From Betaproteobacteria bacterium (GTDB lineage Bacteria; Pseudomonadota; Gammaproteobacteria; Burkholderiales; Usitatibacteraceae), in NCBI GenBank assembly GCA_016708825.1, contig JADJEZ010000010.1, forward strand, positions 1 through 64,000: a stretch of 64,000 nt of DNA. Reading direction: 5' to 3'. The position numbers and the translations under genes were made by a program. Shown piece by piece: positions 1 through 7,661 of this stretch; within the stretch, counting starts at the first letter, position 1; each line of letters opens with the position of its first letter. Below the pieces are notes generated by a model, which did not search any database, was not told the origin of the DNA, and saw only the letters and a program-made list of their open reading frames with translations.

Positions 1-2
1 CC

Positions 3-512
3 GGAAGGCTCGCGCAATGGTCGGCGGGGAAGGCGCTGCTGTCGCTGTGGCGTCCCGCCGACGCCGGCGCGGCGCACGCGGCGCTCACGCCCTTCCAGGT
101 CGAGGACAAGCTCTGGCTGCGCTGCGACCGGCTCTCGGGCGGCGAGCGCCAGAGAGTGGGCCTTGCGCGGATGATGCTGTCGGACGCCTCGCTCCTGCTC
201 CTCGATGAGCCCGTATCGTCGCTCGACCCCGTGCTGGGCAACTCGGCGCTCGCGGTCGTGCAGGAGGAAGCAACGCGCCGCGGCGCCACCCTGGTGGTGA
301 GCCTGCACGACGTCGATCTCGCCCGGAGCCGCTTCCGGCGCCTGGTGGGCGTGCGCGCCGGGAAAGTGCACTTCGACCTGCCCGTCGGCGAAGTCACGCA
401 GGCCCTTCTCGCGGAGCTCTATGGAGCGGAACTGCCCACGGACCATGGCTTCGCCGTCGACACGCCGCCTGCAGAACAGGCACCGGCGCCGAAGATCACC
501 CGGTGCTTCTGA
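3..512 (+). CDS. phnC: Phosphonate/phosphate-type ABC transporter ATP-binding protein, 5' partial
   Basis: This is the C-terminal part of an ABC ATPase that continues to the left of the window, so the Walker A region is not seen. Visible motifs, in order, are the signature LSGGERQRVGLAR (about nt 129-167), Walker B LLLLDEP followed by the D-loop SSLDP, and the switch histidine in SLHDVD. The two PhnE-like permease genes directly downstream, the first overlapping by 10 bp, place it in the PhnC family, which powers import of phosphonate, phosphite or phosphate. The exact substrate cannot be told because the binding protein (PhnD) is not in view. The tail beyond the H-loop is rich in Ala and Pro. 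Function as importer ATPase is secure; the substrate is inference. Confidence 0.85.
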   Translation, partial: GRLAQWSAGKALLSLWRPADAGAAHAALTPFQVEDKLWLRCDRLSGGERQRVGLARMMLSDASLLLLDEPVSSLDPVLGNSALAVVQEEATRRGATLVVSLHDVDLARSRFRRLVGVRAGKVHFDLPVGEVTQALLAELYGAELPTDHGFAVDTPPAEQAPAPKITRCF

Positions 513-1344
513 GCCCAGCGCACAGCCCTGCCGTCGCCGCGCGGGATCCCGCGTGGCCGGGGCGGGTGCAACTCGTGCTCCTTTTCCTCGCGCTCACCCT
601 TCCCGCAGCGTGGCTCGCGGAATTCAATCCCGCGATCTTCTTCGACCCGTCTAGCCTCGATGCCGCGCGCGGGTTCCTCGGGTCCTTCCTGCCGCCCGCG
701 CACTCCGCGGAGTTCCTCGCCCTCCTCGCCCGGAGCGCCTGGCAGACGATCGCCATCGCCACGAGCGGCATGGCGATCGCGCTCGTCGCCGCCATCCCGC
801 TCGCGATCGCCGCGAACCGGACCCTGTCGGTGTCGCGCATCGGGCGCCGCGGCATGCGCCCGGCCGGCATGGCGATTCGCGCGTCCATTCGCTGGCTCCT
901 CATAGCGCTTCGCAGCGTTCCCGAGCTGGTGTGGGCCCTCATGTTCGTACGCGCGGTCGGGCTGGGCGACACCGCCGGGGTGCTCGCCATCGCGCTCGCC
1001 TACGCCGGCATGATCGGCAAGGTCTTCCTCGAGATCTTCGAATCCCAGGACTCGGGGGCCTCGGCCGCGCTGCTCGCCAACGGCGCCGGCCGCATGGGTG
1101 CTTTCCTGTACGGCACGCTGCCGGCGTGCCTGCCCGAGATGGTTTCCTACACCGTCTACCGCTGGGAATGCGCGGTTCGCCTCGGTGATCCTGGGTTCGT
1201 CGGCGCGGGCGGGCTCGGCATGCAAATGGAGCTTTCGATGAAGATGTTCGCGGGCGGGAGGTGTTCTCGTTCCTCCTCGCCTTTCTCTGTCTCGTGTGGG
1301 TCGCGGACCTCGCGAGCAAGTGGCTTCGCGCATGGATCGACTGA
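503..1344 (+). CDS. phnE: PhnE-like ABC transporter permease 1 (frameshifted near its 3' end)
   Basis: Inner-membrane permease of a phosphonate/phosphate-type ABC importer. The GTG start at 503 overlaps the ATPase stop, which indicates translational coupling. Hydrophobic segments lie around residues 18-36, 75-100 and 130-165. The EAA-type cytoplasmic loop that contacts the ATPase is visible (ANGAGRMGAFLYGTLP), followed by the conserved GFVGAGGLGMQM segment. Near nt 1,255-1,260 the frame breaks: one base appears to be missing in a G-rich stretch. Reading the next frame restores a normal C-terminal helix (EVFSFLLAFLCLVWVADL) ending in a TGA at 1,342-1,344. With the base restored the protein is 280 aa, normal for the family. 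I read this as a sequence error rather than a dead gene, since both parts are intact. Confidence 0.82.
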
Positions 1345-2111
1345 CGCCGCCGCCGCGGGCGCCGCGCTGGCCGCTGGCCGCGGTGGCGATCTTCGTCGTC
1401 GCCTGCTTCGCGAGCCTGGAGGGAGAGTGGTCGTCGCTCTTCAGCTTCGACTCCGCGCGCCGCATGGCCGACCTGTTCGCCGGGTTCGTGCCGCCCGCGA
1501 CGGATGCGCAGTTCCTGCGCAAGGTAGGCATCGGCACGCTGGAGACGCTTGCGATCTCCTGGGCCGGCACGCTCCTCGCCGTCGCGGGCGGCATGCTCGT
1601 CGCGCTGCCCGCCGCGGGACTCTGGGGAGCGCTCCCGCGCTCGCTTTCCCGCTTCCTCCTGAACGGACTGCGGGCGGTGCCCGAACTCGTCTGGGCCGCG
1701 CTCCTGGTCATCGTCGCCGGCCTCGGGCCTTTTCCCGGCACCCTGGCCCTGGCACTGCACACGACGGGCGTCCTCGGAAGGCTCTTCGCCGAGGCGCTGG
1801 AAAACGTTCCGCCGGAGCCGGCCCTCGCACTCCGACGCAACGGCGCCGGCGCCGTGGCCGCGTTCGCATACGGCAGCTTCCCGCAGGTGGTTCCGCAGCT
1901 CCTGAGCTACACGCTCTATCGCTGGGAGAACAACATCCGCGCCGCGGCCATTCTCGGCGTCGTCGGCGCCGGCGGCCTCGGGCAGCTCCTCTTCTATCAC
2001 CTGGGCCTCTTCCATTTCGCCGAGAGCGGCACCGTCATCTTCGCGATGCTGCTGCTCGTCGGCCTCGTCGACTGGGCGAGCACGGCGCTTCGGGAGCGCC
2101 TGACGCGTTGA
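1332..2111 (+). CDS. phnE: PhnE-like ABC transporter permease 2
   Basis: Second membrane-spanning permease (259 aa) of the same importer. The ATG at 1,332 overlaps the restored 3' end of the first permease by 13 bp. An N-terminal hydrophobic segment (residues 11-27) is followed by further membrane helices. The coupling loop (RRNGAGAVAAFAYGSFPQ) and the conserved GVVGAGGLGQLLF segment closely mirror those in permease 1. Paired PhnE paralogues are common in phosphonate and phosphite transporters. No binding protein, C-P lyase or phosphonatase gene follows, so the operon as seen is a transporter only. The next gene begins 115 bp downstream and is unrelated. Confidence 0.87.
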   Translation: MDRLTPPPRAPRWPLAAVAIFVVACFASLEGEWSSLFSFDSARRMADLFAGFVPPATDAQFLRKVGIGTLETLAISWAGTLLAVAGGMLVALPAAGLWGALPRSLSRFLLNGLRAVPELVWAALLVIVAGLGPFPGTLALALHTTGVLGRLFAEALENVPPEPALALRRNGAGAVAAFAYGSFPQVVPQLLSYTLYRWENNIRAAAILGVVGAGGLGQLLFYHLGLFHFAESGTVIFAMLLLVGLVDWASTALRERLTR

Positions 2112-2226
2112 TCCGGCACGAAGGCGCGGCGAGTCGATGAAGCCCCGCGACGCGCCCTCGGCTAAAATGAACCGCTTCCGAGAACGAATCGCCCGCGCAA
2201 GTCCACACGCCGGGCATGGGAATTCC

Positions 2227-5200
2227 ATGAACACCCGCAGCGAAAACCCGGCGACGGAGCTGTCGCTTTCCTTCGACACCCGCTTCGAGGATCTCTACGA
2301 CACCGACGGGCTCGCCAGGCTCGACGCGCGCTTCCTTTCCGTCCTGGCGTCGGAGAACCCGGACCTGCACGCGCGCCTCGTCGCGGCCCGTGCCGCGCCC
2401 GATGCCCTTCCCGCCAGGGAAGAGGCGGAGCTGCTCCTCGCCGTCTCGCCCGTGCTGGACGATTTCGTCGCGACCCTCTTCGGCATCGGCCCGGACCTGG
2501 ACCGCCTCGTGGCCGCGCACACCGAGGCCGAGCCGCTCTTCCGCGTGAAGCGCAAGTTCGTGCAGCGCCGCGCGATGCTCAAGATCAAGGCCGACGAGGC
2601 CGCCACACTCGACGGGCCGGCGCTCGAAGCCGAGCTGGCCGCCGTGCTCGGCGGGCGATTCGAGGAACTCGCCTTCGCCCGTGCCGTGCTCGAGTGGCAG
2701 GCCGACGAGGCTGCGAATGCCGACGCCCTCGCACTCGCGGAGCGCTATTGCGCGTGGGCCGCTCACACGAGCGTCGGCCGCCGCCGCAACCGGGCCGGCG
2801 TCCTCTTCAAGCCGCCGCAGAAGGTCGAGCCGCTTCACCTCGTGCCCGTTTCCACGGACACCACGCCGGGCTACCCGGTGCACACGAGCGAGCACGTCCG
2901 GCGCCGCGCGGGATTCGCGCTGACGGATCCGGGCACGAGCCTCGTCGGGGGGCTGGGCGAAGCCCACTACTGCATTTTCTGCCACGAGCAGGGCAAGGAC
3001 TCGTGCTCGAAGGGCCTGAAGGAAAAGCCCGACGAGAGCGGCAAGGCGGCTTTCAAGAAGAGCGCTTTCGGCGTCCCGCTCGCCGGCTGCCCGCTCGAGG
3101 AGCGCATCTCCGAATTCCACAAGCTGAAGACCGAGGGCGTGGCCATCGCCGCGCTCGCGATGATCACGGTCGACAACCCCATCGTCTGCTCCACGGGCCA
3201 CCGCATCTGCAACGACTGCATGATGTCGTGCATCTACCAGCGCCAGGACCCGGTGAACATCCCGCAGGCCGAGACGCGCACCCTGAAGGACGTGCTTGGC
3301 CTGCCCTGGGGATTCGAGATCTATTCGCTGCTCACGCGCTGGAACCCGCTGAGCATTCGCCGCCCGCTGCCCCGCCCCGCGACGGGCAAGCGCGTGCTGA
3401 TGGTCGGCATGGGCCCTGCCGGGTTCACGACGGCACACCACCTGATGAACGACGGCCACACCGTGGTGGGCATCGACGGCCTGAAGATCGAGCCCCTCGA
3501 TCCGGCGCTCTCGGGCGTGGACGCCACGGGCAAGCGCGTGCCTTTCCGGCCCGTGCGCGACATCGAGTCGTTGCGCGAGCCGCTCGACGATCGCGTGATG
3601 GCCGGCTTCGGCGGCGTGGCCGAGTACGGCATCACCGTGCGCTGGGACAAGAACTTCCTGAAGATCGCGCGCCTGCTCGTCGAGCGGCGTTCCGGCTTCG
3701 CCCTCTTCGGCGGCGTGCGCTACGGCGGCACGCTCACGACGGACCTCGCTTTCGAACTGGGCTTCGACCACGTGGCGCTCGCCGCCGGCGCCGGCAGGCC
3801 CACGATCCTCGACCTGCCCAACGGGCTGGCCCGCGGCGTGCGCACGGCTTCCGATTTCCTCATGGCCCTGCAGCTCACGGGCGCCGCGAAGAAGCAGTCG
3901 ATCGCGAACATGCAGCTGCGCATGCCGATCGTCGTGGTCGGCGGGGGCTTACGGCCATCGACACCGCCACCGAATCCCTCGCCTACTACCCGGTCCAGGT
4001 GGGAAGTTCCTCTCCCGCTACGAGACGCTCGCGAAGGGCTCGGCGAGGCGAAGGTGCGGGCGGCGTGGCGGGAGGAGGAGCGCGCGATTGCCGCGGAATT
4101 CGTCTCCCACGCGCGGGCCATTCGCGAGGAGCGCGCCATCGCCGCGCGCGAGGGACGAGCGCCGCGCGTGCTGGAGCTGCTCCAGTCCTGGGGCGGCTCC
4201 ACGATCGCCTACCGCAAGCGCATGATCGACAGCCCCAGCTACACGCTCAACCACGAGGAAATCGAGAAGGCCCTCGAGGAGGGCATCCGCTTCGCCGAGG
4301 GACTCACGCCGGCGCGCGTCGACGTGGACCGCTTCGGGAGCGCGACCGCCCTCGTGGTCCGCACGGGCACCGGGCCGGAAGCGCGCGAGATCGCACTGCC
4401 TGCCCGCAGCATCCTCGTGGCCGCCGGCACCCAGCCCAACACCGTGCTCGCCCGCGAGGAGCCCGGCCGCTTCGTGCTGGACGGGCGCTACTTCCGCGCG
4501 GTCGACGACAACGGCGACCCGGTCACTCCCGAGCGATCCACGAAGCCTGCGGTGGCGGACATGCTGCTCGCCCGGGACGCCCAGGAGCGTTACATCAGCT
4601 TCTTCGGCGACCTGCATCCGTCCTACTCCGGCAATGTGGTGAAGGCCATGGGCTCGGCCAAGCAGGGCTTCCCGGTGGTGAGCCGCGTGCTCGCGCGCCG
4701 GCCTTCGCGGCCGCTCGCCGAGACGAACGCGTTCCTCGCGAAGCTGAACGGGATGCTGCGCGTGCGCGTGCACCACGTGGAGCGGCTCACGCCCACCATC
4801 GTGGAAGTGGTGCTCCACGCGCCGATGGCGGCGCAGCAGTTCCGCCCCGGGCAGTTCTTCCGGCTGCAGAACCTGGAGACGCGCGCCGCGGAAGTCGACG
4901 GCACGCGGCTCGCGATGGAAGGCCTCGCGCTCACCGGCGCGTGGGTGGACCGCGAGCAGGGCCTCGTCTCCACGATCGTGCTGGAGATGGGCGGCTCGAG
5001 CGACCTGTGCGCGCTGCTCTCGCCCGGTGAGCCGGTGGTCCTCATGGGCCCGACGGGAACGCCGACGGAGACGCCCGGCGGGGAGACGGTCGTGCTCGTC
5101 GGTGGCGGGCTGGGCAACGCCGTGCTCTTTTCCATCGGCGCGGCCATGCGCGCGGCGGGCTCGCGGGTGCTCTACTTCGCCGGCTACAAGAAGCGCGTGG

Positions 5201-5736
5201 ACCGCTACAAGATCGAGCAGATCGAGGCCGCCGCGGACGAGATCGTGTGGTGCTGCGACGAGTCGCCCGGGTTCGAGCCCGGCAGGCCGCAGGACAAGGC
5301 CTTCAGCGGCAACATCGTAGAAGCGATGAAGGCGCACGCCGAGGGGCGTCTCGGAGCACCGGCGATCGCGCTCCGGGAGGCGGACCGCCTGGTCGTCATC
5401 GGGTCGGACGCGATGATGGCCGCGGTGGCGGGAGCGCGCCATGGCGTGCTTGCGCCGCACCTCAAGGCCTCGCACGTGGCCGTGGGCTCCATCAACTCGC
5501 CGATGCAATGCATGATGAAGGAGATCTGCGCGCAGTGCCTGCAGCCGCACCGCGACCCGGTCACGGGCAAGACGAGCTACGTCTTCTCCTGCTTCAACCA
5601 GGACCAGGCCCTCGACCACGTCGATTTCGGCGCGCTTCGCTCGCGGCTTGGGCAGAACTCCGTGCAGGAGAAACTCACCGCGATGTGGGTGGACCGCTGC
5701 CTGCAGCGGCTGGGGCACCGGGCGGCGGCGGACTGA
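2227..5736 (+). CDS. Large FAD/NAD(P) oxidoreductase: glutamate-synthase-like half fused to FNR/PyrK-like half
   Basis: A roughly 1,170-aa cytoplasmic flavoprotein. Residues about 1-230 are helical and of unknown role. Residues about 235-360 carry a cysteine-rich region (HYCIFC, DSC, AGCPLEE, then STGHRICNDCMMSC) of the kind that binds Fe-S clusters in glutamate-synthase small-subunit-like proteins. A dinucleotide-binding fold follows (VLMVGMGPAGF, about residue 390) with a second one at VVVGGG. From about residue 840 a ferredoxin-reductase-like FAD/NAD module begins (RPGQFFRL, then LVGGGLGNA), ending in a PyrK-like cysteine group (CMMKEICAQC ... SC) suited to a 2Fe-2S cluster. This order resembles NfnB followed by NfnA. 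Between about 3,945 and 4,045 the protein reads oddly: three one-base losses would be needed to recover the expected sequence, netting to in-frame. The ATG at 2,227 is chosen because similarity-like sequence begins there. Electron donors and acceptors are unknown. Confidence 0.75.
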   Translation: MNTRSENPATELSLSFDTRFEDLYDTDGLARLDARFLSVLASENPDLHARLVAARAAPDALPAREEAELLLAVSPVLDDFVATLFGIGPDLDRLVAAHTEAEPLFRVKRKFVQRRAMLKIKADEAATLDGPALEAELAAVLGGRFEELAFARAVLEWQADEAANADALALAERYCAWAAHTSVGRRRNRAGVLFKPPQKVEPLHLVPVSTDTTPGYPVHTSEHVRRRAGFALTDPGTSLVGGLGEAHYCIFCHEQGKDSCSKGLKEKPDESGKAAFKKSAFGVPLAGCPLEERISEFHKLKTEGVAIAALAMITVDNPIVCSTGHRICNDCMMSCIYQRQDPVNIPQAETRTLKDVLGLPWGFEIYSLLTRWNPLSIRRPLPRPATGKRVLMVGMGPAGFTTAHHLMNDGHTVVGIDGLKIEPLDPALSGVDATGKRVPFRPVRDIESLREPLDDRVMAGFGGVAEYGITVRWDKNFLKIARLLVERRSGFALFGGVRYGGTLTTDLAFELGFDHVALAAGAGRPTILDLPNGLARGVRTASDFLMALQLTGAAKKQSIANMQLRMPIVVVGGGLRPSTPPPNPSPTTRSRWEVPLPLRDAREGLGEAKVRAAWREEERAIAAEFVSHARAIREERAIAAREGRAPRVLELLQSWGGSTIAYRKRMIDSPSYTLNHEEIEKALEEGIRFAEGLTPARVDVDRFGSATALVVRTGTGPEAREIALPARSILVAAGTQPNTVLAREEPGRFVLDGRYFRAVDDNGDPVTPERSTKPAVADMLLARDAQERYISFFGDLHPSYSGNVVKAMGSAKQGFPVVSRVLARRPSRPLAETNAFLAKLNGMLRVRVHHVERLTPTIVEVVLHAPMAAQQFRPGQFFRLQNLETRAAEVDGTRLAMEGLALTGAWVDREQGLVSTIVLEMGGSSDLCALLSPGEPVVLMGPTGTPTETPGGETVVLVGGGLGNAVLFSIGAAMRAAGSRVLYFAGYKKRVDRYKIEQIEAAADEIVWCCDESPGFEPGRPQDKAFSGNIVEAMKAHAEGRLGAPAIALREADRLVVIGSDAMMAAVAGARHGVLAPHLKASHVAVGSINSPMQCMMKEICAQCLQPHRDPVTGKTSYVFSCFNQDQALDHVDFGALRSRLGQNSVQEKLTAMWVDRCLQRLGHRAAAD

Positions 5737-5768
5737 ATGGCGGCGTCTGGCCTGCCCGCCCCGCGAAT

Positions 5769-6032
5769 CTAGCGGGAGGGGGCCTTCGGCGCGGGGACCT
5801 CGATTTCCTGGGTGCCGGACGGCTTGCTGTTGATGCTCGCGAAGAATGCGACGCCGATCACGGCGAAGGCGACGAGCAGCGCGACGACGAGCACCTTCTG
5901 GAACCGGCTCTTGCCCGCTTCCTCCGCCTCGATGCGGTCGACGAGACCGCGCACGTTGCGAAGCGCCTTCTGCTCGAGGTTGCGCTGGGCGTCCTGCCCG
6001 TTGTCGTCCCGTGAGGAGTCTTCGCTGCCCAT
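5769..6032 (-). CDS. Small single-pass membrane protein of unknown function
   Basis: An 87-aa protein I do not recognise. The N-terminal 40 residues are charged and helical (rich in Asp, Glu, Arg), followed by one clear transmembrane segment (VLVVALLVAFAVIGVAFFA, about residues 47-65) and a short Pro/Ser-rich tail. The topology suggests a membrane-anchored protein with a cytoplasmic coiled segment. It is convergent with the large oxidoreductase (32 bp apart) and lies downstream of tRNA-Ser on the same strand. Codon use matches the neighbours, supporting a real gene. No function is assigned. Confidence 0.6.
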   Translation of the reverse strand: MGSEDSSRDDNGQDAQRNLEQKALRNVRGLVDRIEAEEAGKSRFQKVLVVALLVAFAVIGVAFFASINSKPSGTQEIEVPAPKAPSR

Positions 6033-6137
6033 GGCGTTCTCCCAAGTCCCGTGCTACCCGCGGTCGGGCGAGGCGACGATTCTATACCCGGGCGGGATGC
6101 CGGGAGGATCCGCGGCGACCGGATGGATCGGGGAAAC

Positions 6138-6228
6138 TGGCGGAGAGGGCGGGATTCGAACCCGCGTTAGGCTATTAACCTAAACACGCTTTCCAGGCGT
6201 GCGACTTAAACCGCTCATCCACCTCTCC
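6138..6228 (-). tRNA. tRNA-Ser (anticodon GGA), CCA encoded
   Basis: The reverse strand folds as a class II tRNA of 91 nt. The acceptor stem pairs 6,222-6,228 with 6,142-6,148, the discriminator is G and the CCA end is encoded (6,138-6,140). The D arm carries GAGCGG, the anticodon loop CTGGAAA has anticodon GGA at 6,192-6,194, a long variable arm (TTAGGTTAATAGCCTAA) is present, and the T loop is GGTTCGAATCC. These are all serine tRNA features. A perfect 43-bp copy of its 5' half lies 174 bp away, described separately. Confidence 0.97.
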
Positions 6229-6234
6229 GTGGAT
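6192..6234. repeat. 43-bp direct repeat, copy 1 (within tRNA-Ser)
   Basis: This segment spans 6 bp of 5' flank plus tRNA nucleotides 1 to the last base of the anticodon. It is identical to 6,366-6,408. The identity stops exactly at the 3' edge of the anticodon, the kind of position used by some tRNA-targeting integrases. Confidence 0.9.
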
Positions 6235-6292
6235 CCTGCAATAACCGTTCACGCTTTGGCTCCGGCCCGCTCGACCGTACCCCGGTCTCGCT

Positions 6293-6314
6293 TAACCTGC
6301 CCGAGGGCAGGTTA
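6293..6314. repeat. Strong hairpin between the two tRNA-Ser repeat copies
   Basis: TAACCTGCCC at 6,293-6,302 pairs perfectly with 6,305-6,314 across a 2-nt centre. There is no T-run on either side, so a simple intrinsic terminator is unlikely. Its role is unknown; it lies inside the 131-bp spacer between the repeat copies. Confidence 0.6.
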
Positions 6315-6365
6315 GCCTGCGCCGCAACAGGCCTCCCTCTCGCGGCGCTCGTCATCGGCCTGTTG

Positions 6366-6408
6366 TCCAGGCGTGCGACTTAAACCGCTCATCCACCTCT
6401 CCGTGGAT
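6366..6408. repeat. 43-bp direct repeat, copy 2: orphan 5' half of tRNA-Ser
   Basis: A perfect copy of the tRNA-Ser 5' half with no matching 3' half, so it cannot make a tRNA. It sits between tRNA-Ser and the lptF stop codon. A 9-bp inverted repeat (CAACAGGCC at 6,325-6,333 and its complement at 6,357-6,365) abuts the truncation point directly. It may be a recombination scar, for example an attachment-site remnant or a decayed tandem tRNA. Confidence 0.85.
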
Positions 6409-6492
6409 ACCGAACTTGCAGTGCAGCTACGCGATTTCCCGTCTCGGGAAGCCCGAAATTATACCTTGGCGCGATTGCCCGAGCGAGCCCGC

Positions 6493-7572
6493 CTAGCGCC
6501 CCGCGCCGAACCATCGCCGCGACACCATCTGCCGGGACAGGAGGTAGGCGAGGATCGCCACGACGGCGAGGTGCACCGGCCACAGGCCCAGCCAGGTCGG
6601 GATCTTTCCCTGCGCGGTCCAGGCCTGGAAGATGGACAGGAGGTTGTTGTAGAGCGTGTAGGCGAGCACCGCGAGCACCAGGTTCCACGATCTCCCGGAG
6701 CGCGGGTTCACGAACGACAGGGGCACCGCGAAGATCGCCATGAGCACCACCGAGAACGGGAGCGCGACCCGCCAGTGCAGCTCCGCGATGTTGTGCGGCG
6801 TGGGATCTCCCAGGAGATCGAAGGTCGACATCGCCTTTGCGGGCGGAGCCTCCTTCTTCGCCTCCCGCGGCTCGATCCGCAGCATGTAACGCTCGAAATC
6901 CACCGTCCGGTAGCCGAGCGTGCCGGGCGTGCCCTCGTAGCGCCGGCCGTTCAGCAGCACGATGAAGCGGTCGCCGTTCTCCACGGTCTCGATGAACCCC
7001 TTCTGCGCGACCATCACGCCCAGGCGGTTGGCGTGCGTGGACTGCACGAAGACGTTGTTCACGACGTCGTCGCGCTCGGAGAGCTTGTCGACGAAGAAGA
7101 CGCGGTCGGCCTGGCGCGATTCGCGGAAGACGCCGGGAGTGACCGCGGAGACCTCGTCGCGGCTCTCGAGCAGGCGCCGGTATTCGCGGCTCTGCGCCTC
7201 CGACCATGGCGATACCGCGAGCGAGAGCACGCCGCAGACCAGCGCGAGGGGCAGCGCGAAGCGCAGCACCGGCTTCACCCACGCGGCGATGGAAAGGCCC
7301 GACGTGAACCACACCGTCATCTCGCTGTCCCGGAAACTCCTCGTGAGCGTGAGCAGCACCGCCACGAAGGCCGCGATCGACAGCAGCACCGGCATGTAGG
7401 TGAGCACGCCGAAGGCGATGAGCCCGATCACGGCTTCCGGCAGCACGTCGCCGCCGGCCGCCTTGCCGAGCAGCAGGATCAGGAGCCGCGTGAGGATGAG
7501 CGCGAGCAGGACCGCCACCACGGCGATCGCCACGAGGCTGAATTCGCGAAGGAGGCTGCGTTCGAAGATCAA
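6493..7572 (-). CDS. lptF: LPS export ABC transporter permease LptF
   Basis: One of the two permeases of the LptB2FG complex that extracts lipopolysaccharide from the inner membrane. The protein begins in the family style (LIFERSLLREF) with a TTG start at 7,572, giving 359 aa, the usual length. N-terminal helices occupy about residues 12-40 and 60-120, followed by a beta-rich periplasmic domain (about 135-260) and three C-terminal helices after HNIAELHWRVALPFSVVLMAI. A start 75 bp further upstream (also TTG) is possible but would run through the pepA promoter, so I prefer 7,572. lptG, the usual partner next door, is missing: tRNA-Ser and its truncated copy occupy the downstream side. Confidence 0.9.
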   Translation of the reverse strand: MIFERSLLREFSLVAIAVVAVLLALILTRLLILLLGKAAGGDVLPEAVIGLIAFGVLTYMPVLLSIAAFVAVLLTLTRSFRDSEMTVWFTSGLSIAAWVKPVLRFALPLALVCGVLSLAVSPWSEAQSREYRRLLESRDEVSAVTPGVFRESRQADRVFFVDKLSERDDVVNNVFVQSTHANRLGVMVAQKGFIETVENGDRFIVLLNGRRYEGTPGTLGYRTVDFERYMLRIEPREAKKEAPPAKAMSTFDLLGDPTPHNIAELHWRVALPFSVVLMAIFAVPLSFVNPRSGRSWNLVLAVLAYTLYNNLLSIFQAWTAQGKIPTWLGLWPVHLAVVAILAYLLSRQMVSRRWFGAGR

Positions 7573-7595
7573 GGGGTCGCGGGGCTCGGCTGGCT

Positions 7596-7625
7596 TTGAC
7601 TTGGCGCGCCCAAAACGGGGATAAT
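7596..7625 (+). promoter_or_regulatory. Predicted sigma70 promoter of pepA
   Basis: TTGACT at 7,596-7,601 and GATAAT at 7,620-7,625 are separated by 18 bp, a good match to the housekeeping consensus. The pepA start lies 37 bp downstream of the -10 box. The position also argues against the longer lptF start. Confidence 0.65.
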
Positions 7626-7661
7626 TGCCGTCTCCCCGCGCGTCCAAGTACAGGAAAATAA

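Noticed and set aside
4018..6045. A minus-strand open frame (about 675 codons) opposite the large oxidoreductase
   Set aside because: Composition is Arg/His/Gly-rich with no motif; its lower end overlaps the real small membrane gene in another frame.
6192..6408. The paired 43-bp repeat as a CRISPR remnant
   Set aside because: Only two copies are present, one copy lies in a functional tRNA, and no cas gene is nearby.
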